Below, one piece after another: positions 52,636 through 64,000 of a stretch of 64,000 nucleotides of DNA. Every line of letters begins with the position of its first letter. Position 1 is the first letter of the stretch. The stretch is from Strigamia acuminata (taxonomy: Eukaryota > Arthropoda > Chilopoda > Geophilomorpha > Linotaeniidae). The stretch covers positions 52,771,369-52,835,368 of the forward strand of contig OX442314.1 in NCBI GenBank assembly GCA_949358305.1, read 5' to 3'. The position numbers were made by a program, and so were the translations under genes. The notes beneath the pieces are model-generated. The model was not told the DNA's origin, searched no databases, and saw only the letters and a program-made list of their open reading frames with translations.

Positions 52636-54443
52636 TATAATCTTTATTGGTAGTTGTCTAGGAGGTGTTATCACCTAGGTCTCTGGGTTGCCTTGCAGCA
52701 ACCCTGCCCAGTGCAATCACTGACCACGTGGTCAAAGACCACATGGCCAGCGTGGTCTGATTGAATTTACCTGCCATGCAGGAGCTGCTGAGGATCCTCT
52801 AGTTGATGTTGCCAGTGCCGACTGGCGGCGGCCAGTTGGTCACAGTTTGACTAGAAATTAGCCAGGACTGTGGTCTATTTGCACTTGCAAACTGTTTGCT
52901 GTTGTGTGTCATTATATTTTTGACCAAAGACAACTTAGATCCTATTTACTATTAACCTTAACTAACTTGTAAGAACATTCTCGGCCTATATGAAATACTA
53001 GAACGTCTAGTCGACGTGTTCGCAAGAACGACTACTTAAAGATCCCCAAATGTTCTTTCGGAGCATTAGACCGTGACAGACTGAACCAAAAGTACAGAAA
53101 AGAATGCATAAACGTACCCTGTACCGTTACGTCAACTTGTGGACTGGGCTTTCGTACGAAGCGTACGACACTGCTTCTTTGATTCGTCGTAGTGACTGCT
53201 ATATTTTGGATAGGCGGTTCCACCAACAGGTTCATCCGTTTCCTCGTCATTTGTTGTATTTAAGCAGAGTTTTTAACGTTAGTAGCCATGTTGGACCGAA
53301 CACCAACACCTTTACGATCCCATTCGTGTTGCTCCGTCGACACGAATGGAACTTGACGACCGAGTACGACGACCAATTGATGGCCTATGAACCACGCTAG
53401 CCCTAACCAATGGCCTTTTATTTACTTGGCATTATTTGTGTAGTTGTAATAAAATTCATTATCCCATTAACATGTGAGCAAAATTAAATTAATTAGCTTG
53501 TGATTTAAGAACCTATGGAGAGCATCGCTCTTAAAAGAGGTTTATCACAAATTACTTGACTTGACCAATGCAATTAGAGTTTAAAACTATTTAACCAGTT
53601 TATGAAGCTATTAAAAAATTTTAACTTGTGGGTTTGAATTAATATTTTGTTTAGAATTTGTCTAAGTCAATGAACCACACACCTGAGAGGCCATGGATCC
53701 GGCCTCTCCGATCCATGGCACCGTTTTTCGTGCAGCCCTGCCAATTTCTTGAGGCAGCTGCACCCGGAAGATGTCAGGCCGTTGAACCTGTGATCGTCTC
53801 AAGATGACCATCAAACCAGAATGTTGTATTTACTGACTACCGGTATGCATGATTTTCTTTAGATGTCACATCTTGGCGTGGATTGTGGGAGGATTTTCCC
53901 CTCTATTCCTTTTACATTCATGTTAAATTTGTTAGTGCATTTGATTTGAATTATTGATTTCTTAAAAGTGTTTTCATATATTTTGTTGAAATTATATTTG
54001 AATTAAATAAGTGTTTTTTGAAAGTGTTTACCTTTTGTTCAATTGGATTTATGTTGTGTTTTAACGTCAATCTTTGAATTATGTTCGAGGGTCTCTCTAA
54101 AAACGCCCTCTAGTGTGAAAATTTGGTTGACCGGTCCTTGTTGACCGGAAGTTGACCCCGTTTTGGCGATCCATCGCTATCTTTTTCCATGTACGAAAAC
54201 GTGTTACCACGCGTTTCTTCGTGTTAAAATACTTCTTCAGTGGTGAGTATTATTATGTAATGTAATCACCTGTAATTTTTGTTTTATTTTTTCCTATCTT
54301 CCACAATTTCTGCTTTTATTTAAAAAAATGTTAATTATGGGGCGAATGTTTGCTGTTTTTATTCTGTTTTGGTTTTTGGTAACTTGGTAACTCAATTTTT
54401 TCACGTTTTGAAATCAATACCGAAAGAACTATCGGGTTTTAAG
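52636..54443. other. Mostly unassigned; one hairpin
   Basis: No gene is recognised. A 98-codon open stretch (53,104-53,400) has no family resemblance. A perfect 10-bp hairpin (GCCATGGATC, 10-base loop, complement) lies at 53,690-53,719. A donor-like TTCAGTGGTGAGT at about 54,240 could end a 5' exon of whatever gene uses the GC-rich segment to the right. Confidence 0.4.
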
Positions 54444-54820
54444 AAACATTTTTGCTGTCCGTCTGCTCCGCGGGCTCGAAGAGTTCGGGCGGGGTAGCCG
54501 CGGCCGTCGGGGGGTCCGCCAACTCGGCCGCCAAGCCCGCGGTGTCCAAAACCCCGCCGTCGTCGTCGTCGGGCGGCGCGACGTTCGTCGGTTCTGCGGC
54601 AACGAAGACGGCTTCGGTCGCCGCGGTAAAGCAGTCGGGGGGGCAGAAGCACGGGTGCGCGGACGGCAAGAGCGCGGTTGGTGCGGGCGCGTCCGAGACG
54701 TCCGAGAGGGCGCAGAAGACGTCCGCCGACCACGAGAACAGTGAGACGAGCGCGCCGAAGTCGGAGAAGTCGGCGAGCGTGCCCAACTCGATGCCCCCGC
54801 CGCAGGACTTTGTACCTTGC
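54444..54820 (+). CDS. GC-rich possible exon, disordered Ser/Ala/Gly/Lys protein
   Basis: A stretch of about 340 bases is very GC-rich in an otherwise AT-rich neighbourhood. On the plus strand it reads without stop after an acceptor-like TTTTAAG at 54,443, using almost only G/C third positions and encoding low-complexity sequence (SSSSGGATFVGSAATK, NSMPPPQDF). The antisense frame is also open, so strand is not certain. The frame ends soon after the GC-rich part. No domain is recognised. It may be one exon of a gene whose other exons are outside, an inserted retrocopy piece, or foreign DNA. Confidence 0.3.
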
Positions 54821-55024
54821 GTCGTGTTTGGAAAAATATTTTTTTGATAGCTTGCCAGAACTATCTCCTTAATCCCCTGATATCTTACAACACATGTTCC
54901 CAAAGTCACCAAGAATAGAAATGATTGGATTTCGGGAATGATTAAATTTTGATTAAAATAGTAGATAATCTATCTAGTTTTTCCTCTGCTTTGCATTTCA
55001 GTCGACATTATTCCATCCGACAAG

Positions 55025-56378
<1,354 letters not shown>

Positions 56379-56448
56379 TTGCAAATTTTTATTTTTATTT
56401 TTTTATTTTTTTATTTATTTTATGTACCATTGACCAACAGATCTGTGA

Positions 56449-56454
56449 AATAAA
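56449..56454 (+). terminator. Polyadenylation signal of the cathepsin L gene
   Basis: AATAAA 71 bases after the stop codon, followed by a T-rich stretch. Confidence 0.7.
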
Positions 56455-56917
56455 TTTTTTTTCTTGTATTTCTGCACTTTAATTTTTAAGCTTGGTTAGG
56501 TGGCCACTGGACACCCATTTCATTAGATCAAAATGGAAATGGTACTACTGGTAGATTGGAATGCACGTTTACAATACCGATATTATTTGTTTTACCTATG
56601 TGGGAACTGAGAAATAGTATTTCAGAAAAAACAAATGATTTGGAAATTCAGCAGAAACAGCATCGCACATGCAATTTTAAAACGTCGAAAACAAATGACA
56701 AATTGAAAGAAAATAAGTTCTTGAAAATTACAAATAAGAATTCTTTCATTTTAGGTCTGTAAATAAATAATAAGATTATTTGAGTGACGAAAATGCATTT
56801 TTTTAAAAAATGTTTATCATTTTTCCATTTCATAAAAATATTATGTCTGTCTGGGTGACCAAAATACGTTTTTTTTTTTTTTATAATTCTGCACATATCA
56901 TTTTAATCAAATTGGGT
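56455..56917. other. No gene seen
   Basis: AT-rich 3' flank of the cathepsin gene without recognisable features. Confidence 0.5.
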
Positions 56918-57030
56918 AATGCTACACTCTTATATTCGAATGCAGGCTTACAACTCCAAATGATTTGTCAGTGAATGCTACACTCACACGTTCGAATGCA
57001 GGCTTACAATACTCAAACGATTTGTCAGCG
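56918..57030. repeat. 56-bp tandem repeat, two copies
   Basis: Units start AATGCTACACTC at 56,918 and 56,974. Both contain GAATGCAGGCTTACAA, the core shared with the 46-bp repeat at 49,616-49,732. Confidence 0.8.
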
Positions 57031-57379
57031 TTATCCCAGAATAAATGCATAAACAGGGAGAAATCTTAACCAAAGCAAACCATCGTCTCAAAATCCTATC
57101 TTAATCCAGTTCCTAGGTTATGAGTGGATATAATTCTTAATAAAAATAATCGAAAAACAATGGTGAGTCTGAGAATAAACAAACACATAAAAATGCCTTG
57201 AATTCGAGAATAAACATGAGATGAAAATGGCGTGCGAAATGAGACTTTCGACCATGAAGAAATGTCAACTCGAATCAAACCATCGACCCGCAATCCAGCC
57301 TTAATCTAGTACCTGGGTTATTCATTGATTACATACGGCATAAATACGACGGAAAAACCACGGGAAATTGCGACAAATA

Positions 57380-57560
57380 CCGAACCGAAAATGCTTCGAT
57401 GCGAGAAGAAAACAAAGTCATCCAACGAGAAGGTGAAGTCTACGGGGTTTACATTCTAGAAAACACGAGTTTGTGATAAAGGTAGAAGCAATCTTCAAAC
57501 TACTGTACTATCTTTCGGATTTCGTTCTTTAGATTTTCGACAGATAACATGTAATTCCTG
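57380..57560. repeat. Dispersed repeat, copy 2
   Basis: Shares GTCTACGGGGTTTACATT, CACGAGTTT and CAATCTTCAAA in order and spacing with 50,560-50,630, in the same orientation. Like copy 1 it lies to the right of a tandem repeat with the GAATGCAGGCTTAC core. Confidence 0.65.
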
Positions 57561-57826
57561 CAAAAAATTAAATTAAATATATTTAATTAAAGAAACTTCA
57601 TTAATAAATGTAAAGAAAGAAAACCGATTCAAACTCGAGAGCTTTAAAATGTCGTCACCAGTCTGCTCTTCCATGTGGAATGATTACTTGGATTGATTCG
57701 AATGCCCCGCCTGTCCAACCAAATTCATCGACAGTTTATCAGTCATGGATCATATTTGACCAAACACGTATTTTACAATTTCATTCCAAAATTTTTGCAA
57801 TATAATTTTTAATTTCTTTTTTGTCA

Positions 57827-58020
57827 ACAGTTTCCACAGAAATAACGATTCTGTTTCTGGTGTCAGGTTTGACAGTCATTGGCTGCAGTTAATTCTACCT
57901 TACCTCTTATTTTTCTAATGTTTTATTTATGCATGCAAAGCAGCTAAGGTATAATTAACTGCAGCCAATGACTGTCAAACCTGACACCAGAAACAGAATC
58001 GTTATTTCCGTGGAAACTGT
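57827..58020. repeat. 68-bp inverted repeat (foldback element, about 194 bp)
   Basis: Arms 57,827-57,894 and 57,953-58,020 are reverse complements with one mismatch (ACAGTTTCCACAGAAATAAC left, with G for A on the right). Pairing continues imperfectly for about ten more bases towards the centre. Non-coding. Possible CA direct repeat at the edges, too short to prove transposition. Confidence 0.85.
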
Positions 58021-58474
58021 CACAGAGAAAACATTAGACAGTAGGCATTAAGGCGCCACGAGCAATAGTTATTTTTCAATCCACAATACGTGACAGTGGA
58101 CAACTATCAAGTAACAAGTATCAAGGTATCTATTGCATTTCTTGAAAAGGAAATTATACGATGGTAAGTAAATACGATTCTCTTCAGCTTTGGTTTCATT
58201 AAAAACTTTGGTTTCAACTGGTTTGAGAGTTGGATTCATTCGGATATGAAGAAAGTCTTATTCGTTTTTGTCTTCATCTCGGAACTAGGTTTTGATTCTG
58301 CCGCCTTCGTTCATAAATTTTACGTCCCGCCCTCATAAAGTCGGTAAGCTTTTGATTGTGAGTCGTATGATTTGTGTCAAATTTTCCAGGATTGGAACCT
58401 TTATCGAGACAAAAAGCTTTTCATCCAAACTCCTGAAAATACCCGACTTTTACCCACACTTTTTCACATGATTG

Positions 58475-58690
58475 TATACCTTTTGATCGTTTTTTATTTC
58501 GTATTTCATGATTTTATACATTTTTATCGTTTTTTATTTCGTATTTCATGATTTTATACCTTTTGATGTTTTTTTATTTTATATTTCATGATTTTATGAT
58601 TTTATACCTTTTGATCCTTTTTTATTTCGTATTTCATGATTTTATACCTTTTGAGCCTTTTTTATTTCGTATTTCATGATTTTTATCCAT
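58475..58690. repeat. About 40-bp tandem repeat, five copies
   Basis: T-rich units with the pattern TATACCTTTTGATCG then TTTTTTATTTCGTATTTCATG. Copies differ slightly, and one has an internal 9-base partial duplication (ATGATTTTATGATTTTAT). Confidence 0.85.
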
Positions 58691-58733
58691 TTTTTCATAT
58701 GTACATAAAAAACGTATTAAAAAATGGAAATAT

Positions 58734-58747
58734 GTGCACCGGCCCTG
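58734..58747. mobile_element. Isolated hAT-type terminal sequence
   Basis: GTGCACCGGCCCTG nearly equals the right end of the MITE at 60,011-60,183 (TTGCACCGGCCCTG). No partner end was found nearby. Confidence 0.45.
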
Positions 58748-60010
58748 ATACAGTCTGTATCATTCTCGTAAAATCCAACTCAAATCCCAAAAACAACTCA
58801 AAGACTTTGTGTTTTTTAATTCTAGCTTGTCAAAATGATGCCTAATTTTCCACGTTATTATTTTCTCCTGACAGGTTTCTTCCAAATCGAATTTATAATT
58901 TTGATTTGGAAGTGTAAACACATAAAATATTAATGTTAAATTATAAAAACTGCAACAGCAACACAGAAGCAACAGCAGTACTTGTATATCTATATTACAG
59001 TAAACTTTTTGGCAATTGGAATCTATGTTCCCACAATATAGAATATCTCATAATTCTGGTTCACAAACCAATACTCACAGCAAATACAAACAACAACAAA
59101 ACTTCACTCTCAACTCACACTACCACATCTAAATAAACAAACCAAACATTCCTTTATTTCACTCCGGATGTACCCGTAGTTCTATGTTTCAGCACGGTAT
59201 AGACTGTGTCCCTTTGCAATTGCTTAATCTTGTCATCGCTTGGCCACCCGAGTGTTACCATGGGTAAGACCATACCGTCACAAAATTTTATTTTTGGAAT
59301 TAGGGGCCCATGAAGTTCAGAGTATTAAGGGGGCACCTCTTGTGCCAAGGTGGAAGGGAATACTACCTGGGTAGGGGAGCACAACACCAGTTTTGCTCTG
59401 CTTGCTGGCAACCCATGCTACACCGCTGCTTCTGATGGGTTTATTCAGGAACCTTTCAAAACACGTTCCTCTGCATTCGGGCAAATGTCGTAACTCGTAA
59501 CTTCGGTTGTCACAGCAATCCGAAAATAATACAACTATCGTCTTTCATTAAGAAAAAAAAAAACAGAATTTAAAACCATGTGATAATTACTTTTTTTGTT
59601 GAAATACTGACTATTGATTGTATAGAGTGGCATTCACATTAATTTGAATGTTATTTTGCTAATCCACTGCCTTTTTTTACTGTGGCTTGATCCAGATTTG
59701 CAAAACTCGAATATGAATGAATATCTCTCCCATAATAACACAATGAATTGAATATAGACATGGAAAAATACATACTGTTTTAAAGTCCACTCAGGTGAAA
59801 ACGGGGCACTCGATCCACTCAAAAATACCGCATTGCAGCTATATTGATGTTTTGTGAAAGTTGACCAGTAATTACTATTTTAAAAAATTCATGAGATTTC
59901 TGAGAATTCTAATGAGTGGTTCGTGACTTACCGTAGATATCACGAATGTGAAATTTCATTTTGTGAAGTAGCAAAATACTCAATTCCTCATCACATTAGA
60001 TTGTACAATT
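58748..60010. other. No gene seen
   Basis: Mixed sequence without recognisable coding regions. Around 59,230-59,480 the composition is more balanced and may be an old repeat, but I cannot identify it. Confidence 0.4.
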
Positions 60011-60183
60011 CAGGGCCAGCGCGAGGGGTGAGGCAGTGAGGCGGTCGCCTCAGATGACATATTTCTAGGGGCGGCGTCTTTGGGCGCACAATCCAATTTT
60101 TTTCCAACAAAAAAAAATTTTTTTTATACTGTTCAAAAGGGCGGCATATGCCTCAGGTGGAAGTATGTGTTGCACCGGCCCTG
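60011..60183. mobile_element. hAT-type MITE, 173 bp
   Basis: Ends CAGGGCCAGCGC and GCACCGGCCCTG are inverted with one mismatch and match the common CAGGGCCGG terminus of hAT-family MITEs. Interior is G-rich then AT-rich. An 8-bp target duplication is not evident (GTACAATT left, TCACTAAC right). Confidence 0.6.
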
Positions 60184-60331
60184 TCACTAACAAAACAACT
60201 CTAAAATATTAATGTTGAAACTACCATTTTCACTAAAAAAAAAAAAGCCAATGGCCAATGCCCAGTGGAAATAATCACATGCTAAAAAACATGAATTTGT
60301 GTTTTAAAATGCCAGCAATTACTAACCTTGC

Positions 60332-60432
60332 CTTTGCCTAGGCATGGCTGTTCAGCTAAGCAATGAGCAAAGCTCTGCTCATTTCTTCAATCCTTGATCA
60401 GTTTCTTGCTAGATTCCTCTTTTCATGGTAGT
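60332..60432. repeat. Repeat also found at the right edge of the window
   Basis: TTTGCCTAGGCA, AAGCAATGAGCAA, TTTCTTCAATCCTTGA and CAGTTTCTTGCT recur in order at 63,925-64,000. Confidence 0.75.
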
Positions 60433-61118
60433 CTGACTGTGGGCATCCATCTTAAATGACCAGTGGCCAAATATTTCATGTGCTGAGTCATGATTAGAGA
60501 GTTTTATCAATCAGCCACTTATTGATTACTCCTCATTGGAGCGATTTATCAATAGGCCACTTATTGCAATTGAATTATCATTTCAGTGATGTACCTAAAT
60601 CACACCATTTCCTGTGGCTTGTAAGATATTTCAGCTACATCAGCCAAATAATTATTTACTTTAGATGGATTTTAGCTAAATGACTTACATGAATTATTAA
60701 TAATTCAAATTATGATAATTCAAATTTGGATTTTAATTTTGAATGCACCTACTGAAAATACTAATTGAATCATTTTTGGGTCTCATATTTCTTTGACAGA
60801 AAAAGTAAGGTATATTTGCCCATCAGAACGCCTCTACTGAGTGACATCTGGGAAAATAAACTATGGATGCACAGAAGCCGTATCAACCATTTGGTTGGAT
60901 TCAACAACTGAAACAAGTTATTTGCAGTGTTATAGCAAGTCAGAAAAAGATTCCATTATTTCCAAATCAAACGTTCTAAATATAAATTTCAAACATAAAC
61001 TGTACCAGACGCCAACTGTACTCTGTTGCAGCAGCACGCACAACCAACACACATGTCGTAGGTAAGTTAGCTTTTAAGCGTAATGGTTGATACAACTTGG
61101 AAATAGATTTAAGAAGAC

Positions 61119-62094
61119 ATAGCCGTACTAACTAATTACAATTTTATTTTATTAAGTTTTAATTCATTTTGTATGTTGCTAAACTGTTTTGTCATGTAAG
61201 AAAGTACAAAATGTCAGAACCAATTCAATGATTTGTTTCTCAAACTTTGTTTTGAATTGACCGTCCGGCTGTTTACTGATAGTTGCTTAGTCACTTGCTT
61301 CCAACTGCTGTGACGATTTGCCAACCGTAGAGTTGTGAAGCACAAATCTCAAATTAACTGTGACCACTTGGCCACCAAAGGGTCACCTGCGTCACTGTCA
61401 CACACTGCCCAATGGCTCCGACGTCATCCCGCCCTTGGGAAGCACTACGACCTAGTGTAGGGAAGGAGGGAGCTGACTGTGAGTGGTGTAGAGGCCAACA
61501 ACCCAATCTGGAGTCCCTGTCTCATTATTGACGTGAGCATGCTTCCCCTCGTCCCCAAGTTGCCATTTATTTTATATTTTGTCCGAAATTTTTTGAAATT
61601 AAAATGGTGCGCCAGTATGAGGTGAAGAGAAGATCGTTCACTGCCGCCATTGCCGTCACAAATACATTAATGGCCACAATCACCACATGCCTAACCGCCA
61701 CTCAAACCATCGTGGCTAAAGACACAATCACCATGTGGGAGACTCAACTCAATCGAAAATCACAACGCATAACCAAAGCATTCGACACAGTCATGGACCA
61801 TTCAAAAACGGAACATGAGATTGATAAAAACACCGAAAGCATGGATGGGACCGAAGATCAAGTAACAACCACAAACGCTGCAATCACACGGTATTTAAAT
61901 TGGAATTACCCAATTAACCCCATTGTGTCGCAAATAGTCAACAGAATTCCGCCAGCAACAGCAGACACTCCCACAACTTACATAAAAAGAAAGGCGTTGG
62001 AAATACCGAAATTTTACGGAAAGAAACCGGAAAACTGAAGTTGGTTTTCGAAAACCTTTTCCATCATAATCTTGAAGTCATAAACGTAGAGTTA
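61119..62094 (+). mobile_element. BEL/Pao fragment inserted in remnant D
   Basis: The insertion splits GAAGACA/ATAACTGAAG. It contains an LTR-like start at 61,359 (TGTGACCACTTGGCC, then GTCACACACTGCC and GGGAAGGAGGGAGC, parallel to the LTR at 62,867) followed after only 245 bases by a Gag start. The LTR and leader are therefore internally deleted. Confidence 0.6.
61604..62038 (+). pseudogene. BEL/Pao Gag N-terminal fragment
   Basis: 144 codons from ATG at 61,604. The end, KALEIPKFYGKKPEN, corresponds to the LPKLELPKFSGDP-type motif that starts the conserved part of BEL/Pao Gag; the frame stops directly after it. The preceding 120 residues are Thr/Ala-rich and helical in appearance. Truncated, without protease or reverse transcriptase. 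Confidence 0.6.
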
Positions 62095-62326
62095 AATAAC
62101 TGAAGCTGTGAATAATCAACAAACTTTGATTCGTTTCCAATATTGAAACTTCAGCTTCTCCGTCAATGCATGTCCCTTACTGAAAGCACATTTAACACCA
62201 GCTGCATTTCAAAAGTGATTCTATTATCTTCGTCTTGAATTCAATATCAAAAACTTAAGTATACTAGTAAAATTATAAAATAAACTCGTGTTGTTTCATC
62301 TCAAGTATTAGGTTTACTTAACTGTT

Positions 62327-62489
62327 TTAGTATCTACTTAGCCACCTTTTAAATGCACATTACAGGCCCGGATAATGTAGACATACACAACACACACGGT
62401 CAATACAACTGTAGCCTGGTGGTGGTTTGGCACACACGCTTCGATCGGTTCTCCACTCTCCACATCGATTCATGCACAGTTGGTCAAGG
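62327..62489 (-). pseudogene. Cysteine-rich exon, remnant copy
   Basis: Same 163-base length, acceptor and eight cysteine codons as 8,704-8,866, but the Gln codon before the last cysteine is TAA here, and a few residues differ (Glu to Asp, Gln to Leu). The eight-cysteine pattern survived most of the divergence. Confidence 0.5.
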
Positions 62490-62866
62490 CTAAATGTTAG
62501 ATTGCTTTATAAAAAAATTTAAAATTTGATTACAACTATTCTGAGTTTGGGTCCTTCCCCTATGATTAACTAAACCCACAGATCGATCGCTGTTTTTGTC
62601 TTCTGTTTGTTAAACTACCAGCTGTCAGAATTGACAGTTACACACACGCATATATCCATTAATAATTCAGTTCATGATAAATAAATTACGCAGAAATCGA
62701 GTTGTTTTAATCCAGATAAGTGTTTTGGCAAAATAGACCCCACAGGAGGTTTATTATTTCTCCCCCTCATACGCCAAACAGGCCTGGAGATATGAGGTTG
62801 GTGTTGAATGCACATAAGAAAGATATTATTGTGTATTGTAAGTTGATTAGTTATTTGTCTGTTTGT

Positions 62867-63449
62867 TGTGACCGTCAGGCTACCTGGGGTGACCCACGTC
62901 ACTGCCACACACCACTATATGGCCCCAAGATCACCCCTTCATTGGGCACGGTGATCTAGCCCGGGGAAGGAGGAGTTGAGTGGTGTGGGGAAGAGTTGCA
63001 GAGAGAGAGAGTGCGGACACCAACCAGGACGGTCGTGTGTTGAGAGAGTCTGAGGTGTTGTAGTTATCAAGGGGACAGGACGTGTCCCGGCTGTGTGGAC
63101 TCTGCACTCCTTTCCTTTCACTACAGAGATGCTCAGTGCTATGGCGGATTCCATAGTGCAGCCTCCATGAGTGGCTACTGCGGGTCGTAGGTGAGTACGA
63201 CATAAATGTAAAGTTAAACCGACCACGTCACCCATTGGGCTCACGCCCAGTGTGTGACGGGTCCGTTGCCGGTGCGTCGTGCCTTCGCAGCACCCCCGCA
63301 ACGGATAGCGGGATTCCTCATACCCCTAGACAACATAATAAAGGCCAACCAACCAATATTTGGGAGTCTCTGTTATTTCACGTGGGTATGCGTCCCACAC
63401 CAGAGTAATTAGTCCCCTAATTGCCCTGGCGAAGACCATAGCAGTCACA
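62867..63449 (+). repeat. LTR, 583 bp, of an element leaving the window
   Basis: Begins TGTGACCGTCAGG and ends GCAGTCACA, so the ends are inverted TGTGAC/GTCACA. A relative on the minus strand lies at 51,278-51,740 and a deleted one at 61,359. Followed by a primer binding site, so this is a 5' LTR. Confidence 0.8.
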
Positions 63450-63450
63450 A

Positions 63451-63476
63451 TTGAGGGCCCTGTCCGAGATTTGAAC
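63451..63476 (+). promoter_or_regulatory. Primer binding site, tRNA-Pro-like
   Basis: Starting two bases after the LTR, the sequence resembles the complement of the tRNA-Pro 3' end over about 25 bases (GTCCGAGATTTGAAC against GTCCGGGATTTGAAC in the expected complement), including part of the T-loop. One inserted base and a few mismatches are present. Confidence 0.65.
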
Positions 63477-64000
63477 TTAGAGAATTTTTTTTGTGTGTCC
63501 GCCATTTTGTTTTGCTTTGTGTGTCGAATTTTGGTTGCATTTTGCTTTACTTTATGCCCCAATTTTTGCTGCTCTTCACTTTGCACCTTGGTGGGGGCTT
63601 AATTGTATTGTTTTTTATTTGCTTTGTTTTGGAATGTGGGTTAATTACTTTCTTTGAGGGACTGAAGAATTTGAAAGGTGTTTTTGCCAGTCACTTTGGG
63701 TTTTAATACCCTAGTTGTGGGGGTTGAGTGCTTTTTCATTTGAAGGTTTCTTGGATTGTATTTTGTAAAATTGGATGAGTAAAATTAGTGGAAAACCAGG
63801 AATTATTTAGTTAGAAACATAGTAAGTGGAACCTAATATTTGTTCAGTGGTAATTTCTGGGAAATTAGTGGGCCAATAAATGAGACCCATGTTATTCTAA
63901 ACTACTTGTACAAACATGTCGAGACTTTGCCTAGGCAATGAGCAATGCTCCTTTCTTCAATCCTTGACCAGTTTCTTGCTGGATTCCTTTTTTCATGGTA
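63477..64000 (+). mobile_element. Leader of the right-edge retroelement, then older repeat
   Basis: G/T-rich leader without a clear gag start. From 63,925 the sequence is the repeat also seen at 60,332, so the retroelement may be truncated before its coding region or inserted into that repeat. Confidence 0.45.

Larger units (their letters stand above)
60503..62777 (+). pseudogene. Rearranged remnant of the channel-gene unit (copy D)
   Basis: 60,503-60,957 is a diverged copy of 9,887-10,408, including the start ATG (60,863) and first codons of the channel gene (MDAQKPYQPFGWIQQLK), with a 12-base deletion. It then jumps at about 60,960 to a copy of 8,326-8,470, is interrupted by a BEL/Pao fragment (61,119-62,094) and resumes with a copy of 8,478-9,290 plus 9,809-9,860. 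Thus the gene head precedes spacer that normally lies upstream of it, as expected if a tandem array lost everything between two neighbouring units. No channel exon beyond exon 1 is left. The MITE is absent here. Confidence 0.85.

Noticed and set aside
53104-53400. 98-codon open stretch
   Set aside because: No recognisable motif, no splice context and no support beyond openness.

Overview
The window is eukaryotic. Its protein-coding pieces are split by short introns with GT/AG borders. A six-exon cathepsin L, DEG/ENaC-type channel genes, a PP2A scaffold fragment and dense Ty1/copia, Ty3/gypsy and BEL/Pao retroelements point to an arthropod. I cannot name the species from sequence alone. More than half of the window is mobile or duplicated DNA.

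Left half (1-31,420): a tandem array built on an 11.1-kb unit. Copy A (from base 1, or slightly before, to about 10,970) and copy B (about 10,971-28,900) read as the same sequence at a constant offset of 11,102, apart from a 3-base difference in an A tract and a 6.8-kb Ty1/copia element inserted in copy B. Each unit joins the tail of one DEG/ENaC gene to the head of the next. Three channel genes result: A (3' part, 69-3146), B (complete, 10,297-14,248) and C (28,227-31,327, last exon missing). The spacer holds a minus-strand fragment of the PP2A A-subunit gene broken by a 1.08-kb foldback element, a decayed gypsy LTR/gag fragment, a minus-strand cysteine-rich exon and a 0.5-kb MITE. The channel genes look exceptional: each encodes two complete DEG/ENaC modules fused head to tail in one polypeptide (four membrane segments), and the junction between modules lies inside a single exon.

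Middle (32,409-47,493): a 15.1-kb minus-strand Ty3/gypsy element with 1,084-bp LTRs. It has a 1,290-codon gag, a pol reached through a textbook -1 frameshift signal, an integrase in a third frame, and an additional 3' ORF of about 1,080 codons that is rich in RS dipeptides and carries an in-frame TAG. I do not recognise this extra ORF.

Right half (47,494-64,000): a decayed LINE-type RNase H fragment, dispersed and tandem repeats, Ulp1-like protease fragments, a very GC-rich possible exon, a complete cathepsin L gene (55,025-56,378), inverted repeats, a hAT-type MITE, a rearranged remnant of the channel-gene unit (60,503-62,777) interrupted by a BEL/Pao fragment, and an LTR with its primer binding site whose element runs off the right edge.

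The only genes that look intact and host-like are channel gene B (and A as far as visible) and cathepsin L. The copia element has one long ORF and LTRs that look identical. The large gypsy element is long and open but carries frame breaks that are either recoding sites or lesions.
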